DNA of 64,000 nucleotides from an uncultured Dorea sp. (lineage in GTDB: Bacteria > Bacillota > Clostridia > Lachnospirales > Lachnospiraceae), in NCBI GenBank assembly GCA_910586965.1, contig CAJUMF010000016.1:28168-92167 (forward strand). The letters are read 5' to 3'. This document shows positions 1-7,187 of this stretch, in pieces. Every line of letters starts with the position of its first letter. Positions within the stretch are counted from its first letter, which is position 1. Both the position numbers and the translations under genes were made by a program. Below the pieces are notes generated by a model, which was given only the letters and a program-made list of their open reading frames with translations, did no database searches and was not told where the DNA came from.

Positions 1-1
1 G

Positions 2-19
2 AGACGGGGAAGTACCTGA
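2..19 (+). CDS. Possible 3' end of an upstream gene (partial)
   Basis: A TGA at 17-19 overlaps the ATG of the next gene (position 19) by one base, the coupling expected of an operon. Only five codons lie in the window, so the product cannot be identified. In related arsS clusters a CofC-like transferase often precedes the GT2 gene; that is context only. Confidence 0.25.
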   Translation, partial: RRGST

Positions 20-708
20 TGAGGACAAGCAGGATTTCCATTATCGTGCCTGTCTATAATGAGAAAAAGACGATAGGGGGGCTCCTTGAAGACCTGAGGA
101 AGATAAAGGAGCGGTGCGAGATTATCCTTGTGGATGGGGGCAGCACGGACGGTACGCTTGAGGAGATAAGCCCTGATTTTAAGCTGCTCCACTCGGAAAA
201 GGGAAGAGCGGCGCAGATGAATCTGGGGGCGAGGGAGAGCATGGGAGATATCCTGTTTTTCCTCCACTGCGACAGCGAGCTGCCGGAAAAGCCTCTTGAA
301 CAGATACGCAGCGTGATGAAGGACTATCGGGTGGGATGCTTTGGGATTGCGTTTCATTCGCGGAATTTTTTTATGTATACATGCCGTGTCATCTCCAATC
401 ATAGAATTAAGGACAGGAAAGTGGTATTCGGCGACCAGGGAATCTTTATCGAGCGGAAGTTGTTTTTTGAGATGGGGATGTTCCCGGAGCTGCCGGTGAT
501 GGAGGATTACCAGTTTTCTCTTGGACTTAGGGAGCGGGGGGAGAAGATTGGGATTACGAAGAAGAGGATTTATACGTCTGACAGGAGGTTTCCGGCGGGA
601 ACGCTGCCGAAACTTAAAGAGATGTGGAAGATGAACCGGCTCAGGAAGAAGTATCGGGATGGGGTGGATATCGAGACGATTGCGGGGATGTATGGGGATG
701 TAAGGTAA
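19..708 (+). CDS. GT2-family transferase of the rSAM/selenodomain-associated type
   Basis: A 229-residue GT-A fold glycosyltransferase without membrane segments, so probably cytoplasmic. The N-terminus carries the family 2 signature (VPVYNEKKTIGGL near residues 10-22), the nucleotide-sugar motif LVDGGSTDGT near 37-46 and an LHCDSELP segment in the DxD position near 77-84. The C-terminal RERGEKIGI and RFPAGTLPKL segments fit the short MftF-like GT2 group that accompanies ArsS radical SAM enzymes. It heads a tight run of genes ending with an arsS-like gene, so a role in building a glycosylated arsenical or related sugar product is inferred. The acceptor and donor are unknown. The ATG at 19 overlaps a preceding stop codon, consistent with translational coupling. 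Confidence 0.8.
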   Translation: MRTSRISIIVPVYNEKKTIGGLLEDLRKIKERCEIILVDGGSTDGTLEEISPDFKLLHSEKGRAAQMNLGARESMGDILFFLHCDSELPEKPLEQIRSVMKDYRVGCFGIAFHSRNFFMYTCRVISNHRIKDRKVVFGDQGIFIERKLFFEMGMFPELPVMEDYQFSLGLRERGEKIGITKKRIYTSDRRFPAGTLPKLKEMWKMNRLRKKYRDGVDIETIAGMYGDVR

Positions 709-739
709 GTGTGTGAGATAATGCGGAAAGGGTTTGGAG

Positions 740-1747
740 ATGGAGAGGATTAAGGGATTAGCGGAATATGTGAGAAAGCCTTGTTACCGGGAGGCGATGG
801 GGCTGCCGGGGGAGGTTTGTGAGGAGTACAGGATTCTGGCGCAGGGGGAGTACAATATTAATTATATTTTTGCCCATCCGGTCAGTGGGAAGGAATTCCT
901 TTTGCGGGTGAACTGCGGGAGCCAGATGCATCTTGAGGACCAGATTGGGTATGAGTACCATGCGCTTGAGCTTTTGCGGGAGTCTGGGAGGACGCCGAAG
1001 GTGTTTTTCGTGGACGGGAGCTGTAAGGAGCTGGAGCATGGGGTGCTGGTGATGGAATATCTTCCGGGCGTGAGTCTTGACTATCGGAAAGATATGGGGC
1101 TGGCGGCGCAGTGTCTTGCGGATATCCACAGTGTTCCGGTGTCGGCGGAGGATGGGCTTTTAAGCCCGGAGAATCCGTTGGAGGCGATTCTTAACGAGTG
1201 TGAGGAGATGGTGAAGGTCTATATGGATTCTCCTCTGGGAGATAAGGAGACGAAAAGTGTCATCCGAAATCTCCTGGACAGGGGCTGGGAGAGGTTTCGG
1301 AGGACGGAGAACCTTAAGGGTTATCGGTGCTGCATCAATACAGAGCTTAATTCTACGAATTTTCTTATCAACGGGGAGGGAAAAGAAAATTACCTGATTG
1401 ACTGGGAAAAGCCTTTGTACGGAGACCCGGCGCAGGACCTTGGGCATTTTCTTGCTCCTACGACTACGTTCTGGAAGACGGATGTAATCCTTGCCCCGGA
1501 GGAAACGGAAAAGTTTCTGGATGATTATATTAGGGCTGTAGACGGGAGATTTCCGGTGGAGGGGCTTAAGGAGAGGGTCGGTACGTTTATTCCCATCACC
1601 TGCCTGAGGGGAGTGACGTGGTGCGCTATGGCGTGGGTGCAGTACCAGCAGCCGGATAAACTGATATTTAATGAATCTACATATAAAAAGCTTGAGGCGT
1701 ATCTTTCCCATGATTTTCTTGAGATGCTGTCGCGGGATTATTTTTAG
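740..1747 (+). CDS. APH/choline-kinase-fold phosphotransferase with altered catalytic loop
   Basis: A 335-residue soluble protein of the aminoglycoside/choline phosphotransferase fold. The N-lobe has the nucleotide-site lysine region and a hinge-like VLVMEYLPGVSLDY segment; the C-lobe has CINTELNSTNFLI followed by YLIDWEKPLYGDPAQDL. In the classical Brenner loop (HxDxxxxN) the His and Asp are replaced here by Asn and Glu, while the metal-binding Asn and the IDWE (DFG-like) Asp are kept. The substrate is unlikely to be an aminoglycoside: the gene lies between a GT2 and a VTT membrane protein in the ArsS cluster. The ATG at 740 is preferred over a TTG at 734 because the GGAAAGGG stretch at 725-732 is better spaced from it. 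The altered loop could be a subfamily trait rather than loss of activity. Confidence 0.75.
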   Translation: MERIKGLAEYVRKPCYREAMGLPGEVCEEYRILAQGEYNINYIFAHPVSGKEFLLRVNCGSQMHLEDQIGYEYHALELLRESGRTPKVFFVDGSCKELEHGVLVMEYLPGVSLDYRKDMGLAAQCLADIHSVPVSAEDGLLSPENPLEAILNECEEMVKVYMDSPLGDKETKSVIRNLLDRGWERFRRTENLKGYRCCINTELNSTNFLINGEGKENYLIDWEKPLYGDPAQDLGHFLAPTTTFWKTDVILAPEETEKFLDDYIRAVDGRFPVEGLKERVGTFIPITCLRGVTWCAMAWVQYQQPDKLIFNESTYKKLEAYLSHDFLEMLSRDYF

Positions 1748-1764
1748 AGATGAGGTATAGGGCC

Positions 1765-2469
1765 ATGGATAAGAAAAAAAGGAACCAGGCAGGGAAAGCG
1801 GCGGTGGTGCTCATTGCCCTGGCGGCGGTTCTTATATATTATTTTGTTCCGTCGGTGAAACGGACGATGAATACGGTGCTGGCGGCATTTGCCAGCGGGG
1901 ATTTTACGGTGGTGAGGGATTTTGTGGAGTCTTACGGAGCGTATGCGGCGGCGGTATCATTTTTATTGATGATACTGCAGTCGATTGCGGCGCCTTTGCC
2001 GGCGTTTCTTTTGACATTTGCGAATGCAAATCTGTTCGGCTGGTGGAAGGGGGCGCTCCTTTCCTGGTCAAGCGCGATGGCGGGTGCGGCGGTCTGCTTT
2101 TATATCGCGAGAATCCTGGGGCGTGACGCGGCGGAAAAGCTTACGAGCCGGGCAGGGCTTAAGCAGATTGATGAATTTTTTGAGAGGCACGGGAGGATGA
2201 GCATTCTGATTGCCAGGCTTTTGCCGTTTATGTCTTTTGATATCGTGAGCTATGCGGCGGGGCTTACTTCCATGTCGTTCGGGAGTTTCTTTGTCGCTAC
2301 GGGAATCGGGCAGCTCCCGGCGACCATCATCTATTCCTATGTGGGAAGTATGCTGACAGGAGGGGCAAAACTGTTTGTGACAGGACTTCTTCTTCTGTTT
2401 GCCATATCAGCTTTGATTGTTTTATTAAAGCAATTATATAATGAAAGACGAAAAAAGGAGGACAGGTAA
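1765..2469 (+). CDS. TVP38/TMEM64 (VTT/DedA-like) membrane protein
   Basis: About 234 residues with an N-terminal membrane segment (AAVVLIALAAVLIYYFV), a central VTT domain containing the re-entrant region rich in small residues (PLPAFLLTFANANLFGWWKG, then GAAVCFYIARILGRDAAEKL), the typical FFERHGRMSILIARLLPFMS segment near 145-165, and two C-terminal membrane helices. VTT proteins are linked to lipid scrambling or transport in membranes; the bacterial substrate here is unknown. The ATG at 1765 (MDKKKRNQ) has GAGG nine bases upstream; an in-frame ATG at 1750 is the alternative. The stop abuts the next start, so it is in one operon with the peroxidase-like and radical SAM genes. Confidence 0.8.
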   Translation: MDKKKRNQAGKAAVVLIALAAVLIYYFVPSVKRTMNTVLAAFASGDFTVVRDFVESYGAYAAAVSFLLMILQSIAAPLPAFLLTFANANLFGWWKGALLSWSSAMAGAAVCFYIARILGRDAAEKLTSRAGLKQIDEFFERHGRMSILIARLLPFMSFDIVSYAAGLTSMSFGSFFVATGIGQLPATIIYSYVGSMLTGGAKLFVTGLLLLFAISALIVLLKQLYNERRKKEDR

Positions 2470-2802
2470 ATGAACACTTATTACAATCCGGAGGACTTGG
2501 CGAAATTTGGGACCATGGGCGAGGAGGCGCCTAAGCTTTGGGAGAGTTTCATGCAGTATTACGGCGGTGTATTCGCGGAGGGCGCGCTGACGGCGAGGGA
2601 GAAATCTCTGATTGCGCTGGCGGTGGCAACGGCGGTCCAGTGTCCGTACTGTATCGATTCTTATACACAGGACTGCCTGACAAAGGGCATTGACGAGGAG
2701 CAGATGACAGAGGCAATCCATGTGGCGGCGGCCATCCGGGGCGGGGCAACGCTCGTTCATGGGGTGCAGATGAAAAATATTGTGAAGAAACTGGAGCTTT
2801 AA
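2470..2802 (+). CDS. Arsenosugar-associated peroxidase-like (carboxymuconolactone decarboxylase family) protein
   Basis: A 110-residue all-helical AhpD/CMD-fold protein. The redox motif CPYCIDSYT lies near residues 57-65, preceded by AREKSLIALAVATAVQ and followed by an EAIHVAAAIRGGATLVHG helix. In this family the CxxC and the downstream region reduce peroxide or disulfides. Members next to arsS often have selenocysteine in place of one cysteine; here both positions are ordinary Cys codons. It starts immediately after the VTT stop, with AGGAGG upstream, and ends two bases before the radical SAM gene, supporting a joint function in the cluster. Confidence 0.85.
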   Translation: MNTYYNPEDLAKFGTMGEEAPKLWESFMQYYGGVFAEGALTAREKSLIALAVATAVQCPYCIDSYTQDCLTKGIDEEQMTEAIHVAAAIRGGATLVHGVQMKNIVKKLEL

Positions 2803-2804
2803 TT

Positions 2805-3782
2805 ATGGATGCAAGAGAAGAATTTAAGAAATTAACGCAGATTCCGAAGTTTGCGGATTCCGTTGAGGACAAGGAACTGTTAATGACGGATAAGATGTCG
2901 GTGCTGCAGATTAATGTGGGAAGGCTCTGCAATCTTGCCTGCAAGCACTGTCATATGGAGGCGGGGCCGAACCGCACGGAAGTAATGGAAAAAGACGTCC
3001 TGGAGGCATGTCTTAAGCTCTATAAAGAGTGGGGATTTCAGACCATCGACATCACGGGAGGCGCGCCGGAGATGAACCCGCATTTCCGCTGGTTTGTAGA
3101 AGAGGCGGTAAAGGTGTGCAGCGATGTGATGGTGCGGAGCAATCTTACCATCATGCTGGAAGAAGGCTATGAGGACCTTCCGGAGTTTTATGCGGCAAAT
3201 AAGGTGACGGTCATCTGCTCGCTGCCTCACTACAAAGCAAGAAATGCCAATAAGCAGCGGGGAGAAGGCACTTTTGAGAAATCCATTGAGGTGCTGAAAA
3301 AGCTCAATGCCCTTGGATACGGCAAAGACCCGTCTCTTACCCTGAACATGGTGTTCAATCCGGGCGGCGCGTTCTTCCCGCCGGAGCAGTCCGCGATGGA
3401 GAAGGAGTATAAGGAACATCTGGGAAGTGAGTATGGGATTGTGTTTAACAATCTTTTCACGATTACCAACAATCCCATCGGAAGATTCGGGGCGTTCCTT
3501 ACCCGCACGGGCAATATGGAAGGGTATCTCACAAAGCTTTACGATGCATTTAACCCGGGGGCGGTGGCAGGCATGATGTGCAGGAGCCAGTTGTCGGTAG
3601 GATGGGATGGAAGAGTGTATGACTGCGACTTTAACCAGGCGGTAGATATGCCGATAGAGGGCATAGACAATATTAAAGACCTGGTCGGAAAGCCTTATGA
3701 GAAGAGAAGAATCCGCCTTGACAAGCACTGCTACGCCTGTACGGCAGGGCAGGGTTCAAGCTGCGGCGGCTGTACGGCTTAA
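2805..3782 (+). CDS. arsS: ArsS-like radical SAM enzyme (arsenosugar biosynthesis family)
   Basis: A 325-residue radical SAM protein. The [4Fe-4S] motif LCNLACKHCHMEAGP (CxxxCxxC) starts near residue 43, followed by the SAM-binding DITGGAPEMNP segment near 84. The C-terminal DUF3641-like half ends with HCYACTAGQGSSCGGCTA, the cysteine-rich tail that holds an auxiliary site in the rSAM_SeCys/ArsS family. ArsS is proposed to transfer the 5'-deoxyadenosyl group of SAM to dimethylarsenite to form the arsenosugar precursor. No in-frame TGA is present, so this is the all-cysteine form. No arsenite methyltransferase (ArsM) gene lies in the window, so arsenic as the true substrate is inferred from family and neighbours only. 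Confidence 0.85.
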   Translation: MDAREEFKKLTQIPKFADSVEDKELLMTDKMSVLQINVGRLCNLACKHCHMEAGPNRTEVMEKDVLEACLKLYKEWGFQTIDITGGAPEMNPHFRWFVEEAVKVCSDVMVRSNLTIMLEEGYEDLPEFYAANKVTVICSLPHYKARNANKQRGEGTFEKSIEVLKKLNALGYGKDPSLTLNMVFNPGGAFFPPEQSAMEKEYKEHLGSEYGIVFNNLFTITNNPIGRFGAFLTRTGNMEGYLTKLYDAFNPGAVAGMMCRSQLSVGWDGRVYDCDFNQAVDMPIEGIDNIKDLVGKPYEKRRIRLDKHCYACTAGQGSSCGGCTA

Positions 3783-4007
3783 TACATAAGCGCTTGCGAA
3801 ACTTAAGGTCTGCCGGGGGTCATTGTGCAGCTTGTATATTCCAACACAGACACGCTTGCGCTCCAAGTTTACCGTAGCGGTACATAAGCCGCCAAAATAC
3901 GGCGGCTAAGTACCGACGATAAACTAAGGTCTGCTTATGGAACATACAAGCTGCACAATTCGACACTGGCAAATTAGAGTTTCGCAATTGCCTATATTTA
4001 GTACATA
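3783..4007. repeat. About 200-bp imperfect palindrome, MITE-like
   Basis: The 241-bp gap between the ArsS-like gene and the next CDS is mostly one large inverted repeat centred near 3897. Matching arms include CTTGCGAAACT (3793-3803) with AGTTTCGCAA (3978-3987), ATTGTGCAGCTTGTAT (3822-3837) with its complement at 3944-3959, and a perfect inner stem AGCCGCC (3887-3893)/GGCGGCT (3901-3907). TACATA occurs at both edges (3783-3788 and 4002-4007), which could be a 6-bp target duplication. It could be a miniature transposable element or a long structured RNA; no gene is visible in it. Confidence 0.65.
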
Positions 4008-4023
4008 GTGTAAGGAGAGAGAT

Positions 4024-4467
4024 ATGGATACAAAACAGATTGCAGAACAGTTTATGCAAGGGTATGACTGCTCCCAGGTGGTCTTACGGCATTTTGCAGA
4101 GGAACTTGGCATCAGCGAGGATGAGGCGAACCGTGTGTCGGCGTGTTTTGGAGGCGGGATGCAGCTCGGCTCTGTGTGCGGGGCATATACGGGGGCGCTT
4201 ATGGCCATTGGTTTAAAGTACGGACACAGCAATCCGGAAGGACTGATGCAGCAAAAGGACATCCTGCTGGCAAAGACGGCGCAGTTCAAGGAGAAATTTT
4301 TAAAGGAGTTCGAGTCCGTGGACTGCAAGTGCCTGATCGGCTATGACGTGTCTACGCCGGAAGGGCTTAAGGGCGCGCTTGAAAGCGGGAAACTTCTTGA
4401 ATATTGCCCGGGGCTTGTGGACAAAGTAATACAGATGACAGAAGAAGTGTTAAGTAAAGAAGAGTAG
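4024..4467 (+). CDS. C_GCAxxG_C_C family redox protein
   Basis: A 147-residue protein matching the small family named for its cysteine pattern: YDCSQVVL near residue 16, SACFGGGMQLGSVCGAYTGA near 39-58 (the CGAxxG signature), then CKCLIGYD near 101 and a late YCPGLV cysteine. These proteins are thought to be redox or metal-cluster proteins and often lie beside oxidoreductases, but no biochemical role is established. A strong AAGGAGAG ribosome site precedes the ATG. It follows the ArsS cluster across the palindromic spacer and may be cotranscribed with it. It ends 16 bases before the rhodanese lipoprotein gene. Confidence 0.8.
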   Translation: MDTKQIAEQFMQGYDCSQVVLRHFAEELGISEDEANRVSACFGGGMQLGSVCGAYTGALMAIGLKYGHSNPEGLMQQKDILLAKTAQFKEKFLKEFESVDCKCLIGYDVSTPEGLKGALESGKLLEYCPGLVDKVIQMTEEVLSKEE

Positions 4468-4483
4468 ACAGATGGAGAATAGA

Positions 4484-5416
4484 ATGAAAAAAATGAGGGC
4501 GCTCTTTTTGACGGCTGTCCTGCTGGCGGGATGTCTTGCGGGATGCGGGAGTAAGGGAGTGCCGGAAGAGGAGCTTGTGTCTGATGCGGCGTTTGAGGGA
4601 GCGTATCTTGTGACAGCTGATTATGTGAAGGAACATGCGGCGGATGAGAACGTACTTCTGGTAGACTGCCGGGGCGCGGACAAGGCAAAAAAGGAGACCC
4701 TTGAGGGAGCGGTTGCCACTACATGGCAGGAAATCCGGACCTGTGAGGAGAGCTACGGCAAGGAGGGCGACGAAGGCTGGGGGAAGATTCCGGAGCCTTC
4801 GGAGCTTTCGAAAAAGCTTGGCGGGCTTGGCATGAGCAAGGACAAAGAGATTATCCTTTTGGGGGAGACTCTTGACGGCTGGGGCGATGATGCCACGGTG
4901 CTGTGGGAGCTTGCCGCAGCGGGGTACGACAATGTAAAGATGGTAGACGGCGGGTACAGTGCGGCGAAGGCGGCGGGAGTGCCGACCCAGAAGGGAGCCT
5001 CCGAGCCGGAGCCTGCGGATGTATCAATTGATGCCATTGACAATACTCATGTGATGGGAACAGAAGAACTTCAGGCACATTATGATGAGTACAAGATTCT
5101 GGATGTGCGGACGGAGGAAGAGTACAAAGGGGCTGTAAAATATCATGAGGCAAAAGGCGGCCATCTTCCGGGAGCAATCTTTATGCCTTACACGGAGCTG
5201 TTCCGGAAGGGCGGCACACTCCGGTCCCAGGCGGATATCGAGAAGATGATGACGGACGCGGGGATTTCAAAGGATGATAAGATTGTGGCCTACTGTACCG
5301 GAGGAATCCGCTCTGCGTATATGCAGCTTGTGCTGGAGATGGCAGGATATGAAAATACATGGAACTATGACCAGTCCTTCTGGAGATGGGCAGTTGTGGG
5401 CGAAGTGGAGAAGTAA
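4484..5416 (+). CDS. Two-domain rhodanese lipoprotein
   Basis: About 310 residues with a lipoprotein signal peptide (MKKMRALFLTAVLLAGCLAGC, two candidate lipobox cysteines), so it is probably anchored outside the membrane. Two rhodanese domains follow. The first (about 40-170) has LLVDCRGADKAKKET but its active-site loop reads ILLGETLDGWGDD with no catalytic Cys. The second (about 195-310) has ILDVRTEEEY and the loop AYCTGGIRSAY with the sulfur-accepting cysteine. This is the usual layout of thiosulfate/3-mercaptopyruvate sulfurtransferases: inactive N-domain, active C-domain. The ATG at 4484 is chosen over 4472 because GGAG lies six bases upstream and the signal peptide then starts cleanly. 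Substrate is unknown. Confidence 0.85.
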   Translation: MKKMRALFLTAVLLAGCLAGCGSKGVPEEELVSDAAFEGAYLVTADYVKEHAADENVLLVDCRGADKAKKETLEGAVATTWQEIRTCEESYGKEGDEGWGKIPEPSELSKKLGGLGMSKDKEIILLGETLDGWGDDATVLWELAAAGYDNVKMVDGGYSAAKAAGVPTQKGASEPEPADVSIDAIDNTHVMGTEELQAHYDEYKILDVRTEEEYKGAVKYHEAKGGHLPGAIFMPYTELFRKGGTLRSQADIEKMMTDAGISKDDKIVAYCTGGIRSAYMQLVLEMAGYENTWNYDQSFWRWAVVGEVEK

Positions 5417-5478
5417 GGAAATGGGATGCAGGATATTTATAGAAACAGTCTATAAAAGTGATTCTGTCATGAAATAAA

Positions 5479-5506
5479 TTGATTAGACGAAGATGTATAT
5501 TATAAA
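5479..5506 (+). promoter_or_regulatory. Predicted sigma-A promoter for the triple-rhodanese gene
   Basis: TTGATT (5479-5484) and TATAAA (5501-5506) are separated by 16 bases in the 170-bp gap before the next lipoprotein gene; the surrounding DNA is AT-rich. Confidence 0.5.
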
Positions 5507-5586
5507 TATAATAGTGATAATATACTACTATCGAAATGCAGGCATTCGATAATCGTATACTATATAAAATCCAAGGAGGAAAGAGT

Positions 5587-7116
5587 ATGAAAAGGAATGC
5601 AGTAATCATACTTATGCTTGCGGCTGTTTTAACTTTAGGCGGCTGCGGAAAGAGCGAGGAGAAAGCGCCGGAGGAGGAGACAAAGACAGAAGAATCCGCA
5701 AAAGAAGAAAACGCGTCAGGAGAGGCAACCAAGGAAGATGTGCTGGCGTATATCAAGGACACCGATGAGAATACTGTCCTTGTGGATGCCAGAGTCTCGG
5801 GCGCTTACCAGGGATGGGCGCTTGACGGCGCGGAGAAAGGCGGGCATTTTGAAAATGCGGTCAACATTTCTGCACAGTGGATTGACTGTGAATATGAGTC
5901 CAACGAGAAAGAGAATAAGACCAGGGAAGAGTCTATCCAGAAAGAGCTGGATGCCAACAAGATGACGGCTGAAAAGTCCTATATCGTCTATGATACCAAC
6001 GGGAAGGACGCGGCGGCAGTGAAAGGCTATCTGGAAGGGCTTGGATACAAGAACGTTTCTACGTTTAACGCGGCAGAGCTTATTAACTCCGGCTCGGAAA
6101 ATCTTGTAAGCTATGAGAATTATAACCTGTATATGCCGGCGGACATTGTGAAGAATATTTCCGACCATGTAGTAAACGGCACAGAGCTTGAGACCCAGGC
6201 AGCAGATATCGTTAAGGATGCTCCGGTTGCGCTGCTTGACGTGTCGTGGGGAGATGAGACGAACAATGAAGAGACTGGTTCCGGCTATGAAGACGGGCAT
6301 GTTCCGGGAACTGTCCATGTGAATACGGATGAGTATGAGACTCCGAAGGTTTATGTTGAAGAGAAGGACGAGGATTTTAGAAGTGAGTGGCGTCTGATTC
6401 CTGATAAGGAGCTGATTGCGCTGGCGGAGGCGAAAGGTGTTACGAAAGACAGTTGTGTCGTTATCGTTGGCTATGAGCCGATGGCGACTACACGCATGGC
6501 TGTTATCCTGAGATATCTGGGCTGTGAGAATGTCCATGTCATGAGCGAGGGCTTAGTGGGCTGGAACGCAAAGGGATATGAGATGGAGACTGGCATCAAT
6601 AAGCCGGAAAAGGTAAGCTTTGGCGCGGACAAGCCCCAGAATCCTGACATGATTGACACGATTGAAGAGGCGGAGGACAAGCTTAAGAACGATTCCAATT
6701 TCCAGTTGATTGACACGCGTACCATTGAAGAGTGGGACGGCAAGGACACAGGATACGGCTATCATGACCTGGCAGGAAGGATTGACGGTACGATTCTTTC
6801 AGAATCCGGAATCGGATACTCCAGCTCTATGTATAATTACAGAAACCCTGACAAGTCTATGAGAAGTAAAGAAATCTTAGAGGCGATGTGGAAAGACCAG
6901 GGAATTGACACAGGTAAGCACATGTCATTCTTCTGCGGAAGCGGCTGGAGAGCAGCGGAAGAAGTATGGGATGCTATGGTGCTGGGCTATGAGGATGTGT
7001 CTCTCTACAGCGACGGCTGGATCGGCTGGAGCAATGAAGGACATCCGTATATTGACAAAGACGGAAATACCGTGCATTATGATAGGAAGCAGAATAAAGC
7101 GGTTCCTGTAAAATAA
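5587..7116 (+). CDS. Three-domain rhodanese lipoprotein
   Basis: About 509 residues. The start at 5587 has AAGGAGGA just upstream and gives a lipoprotein signal (MKRNAVIILMLAAVLTLGGC). An acidic Glu/Lys-rich linker follows, then three rhodanese-like domains at about 50-145, 190-330 and 350-490. Domain 1 (VLVDARVSGAYQG; loop YIVYDTNGKDAA) and domain 2 (ALLDVSWGDET; loop VIVGYEPMATTR) lack the loop cysteine. Domain 3 (QLIDTRTIEEWDG; loop SFFCGSGWRAAE) keeps it. It is therefore probably an extracytoplasmic sulfurtransferase with one catalytic and two structural or binding domains. It sits between two other exported rhodanese genes; the trio likely shares a substrate. A hairpin terminator follows. 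Confidence 0.85.
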   Translation: MKRNAVIILMLAAVLTLGGCGKSEEKAPEEETKTEESAKEENASGEATKEDVLAYIKDTDENTVLVDARVSGAYQGWALDGAEKGGHFENAVNISAQWIDCEYESNEKENKTREESIQKELDANKMTAEKSYIVYDTNGKDAAAVKGYLEGLGYKNVSTFNAAELINSGSENLVSYENYNLYMPADIVKNISDHVVNGTELETQAADIVKDAPVALLDVSWGDETNNEETGSGYEDGHVPGTVHVNTDEYETPKVYVEEKDEDFRSEWRLIPDKELIALAEAKGVTKDSCVVIVGYEPMATTRMAVILRYLGCENVHVMSEGLVGWNAKGYEMETGINKPEKVSFGADKPQNPDMIDTIEEAEDKLKNDSNFQLIDTRTIEEWDGKDTGYGYHDLAGRIDGTILSESGIGYSSSMYNYRNPDKSMRSKEILEAMWKDQGIDTGKHMSFFCGSGWRAAEEVWDAMVLGYEDVSLYSDGWIGWSNEGHPYIDKDGNTVHYDRKQNKAVPVK

Positions 7117-7130
7117 ATCACAGGGATGCG

Positions 7131-7166
7131 AACTTAAGGGGAGCGTTATTTTGCTCTCCTTAAGTT
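7131..7166 (+). terminator. Hairpin terminator
   Basis: AACTTAAGGGGAGC (7131-7144) pairs with GCTCTCCTTAAGTT (7153-7166) with one G-T pair. The T-run after it is poor, so termination may be partial and the next rhodanese gene could receive read-through. Confidence 0.6.
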
Positions 7167-7187
7167 GTTAAAAGGAAAGGAATAAAT

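Noticed and set aside
2880..3728. 282-residue open frame on the reverse strand
   Set aside because: Lies fully within the radical SAM gene, has no ribosome site and no protein-like domain pattern.
2470..3782. Selenocysteine (TGA recoding) in the peroxidase-like or ArsS-like protein
   Set aside because: Related proteins often contain it, but here both frames are continuous with Cys codons at the expected positions and no in-frame TGA.
5716..6537. 273-residue open frame on the reverse strand
   Set aside because: Antisense to the triple-rhodanese gene; composition is that of an antisense shadow.
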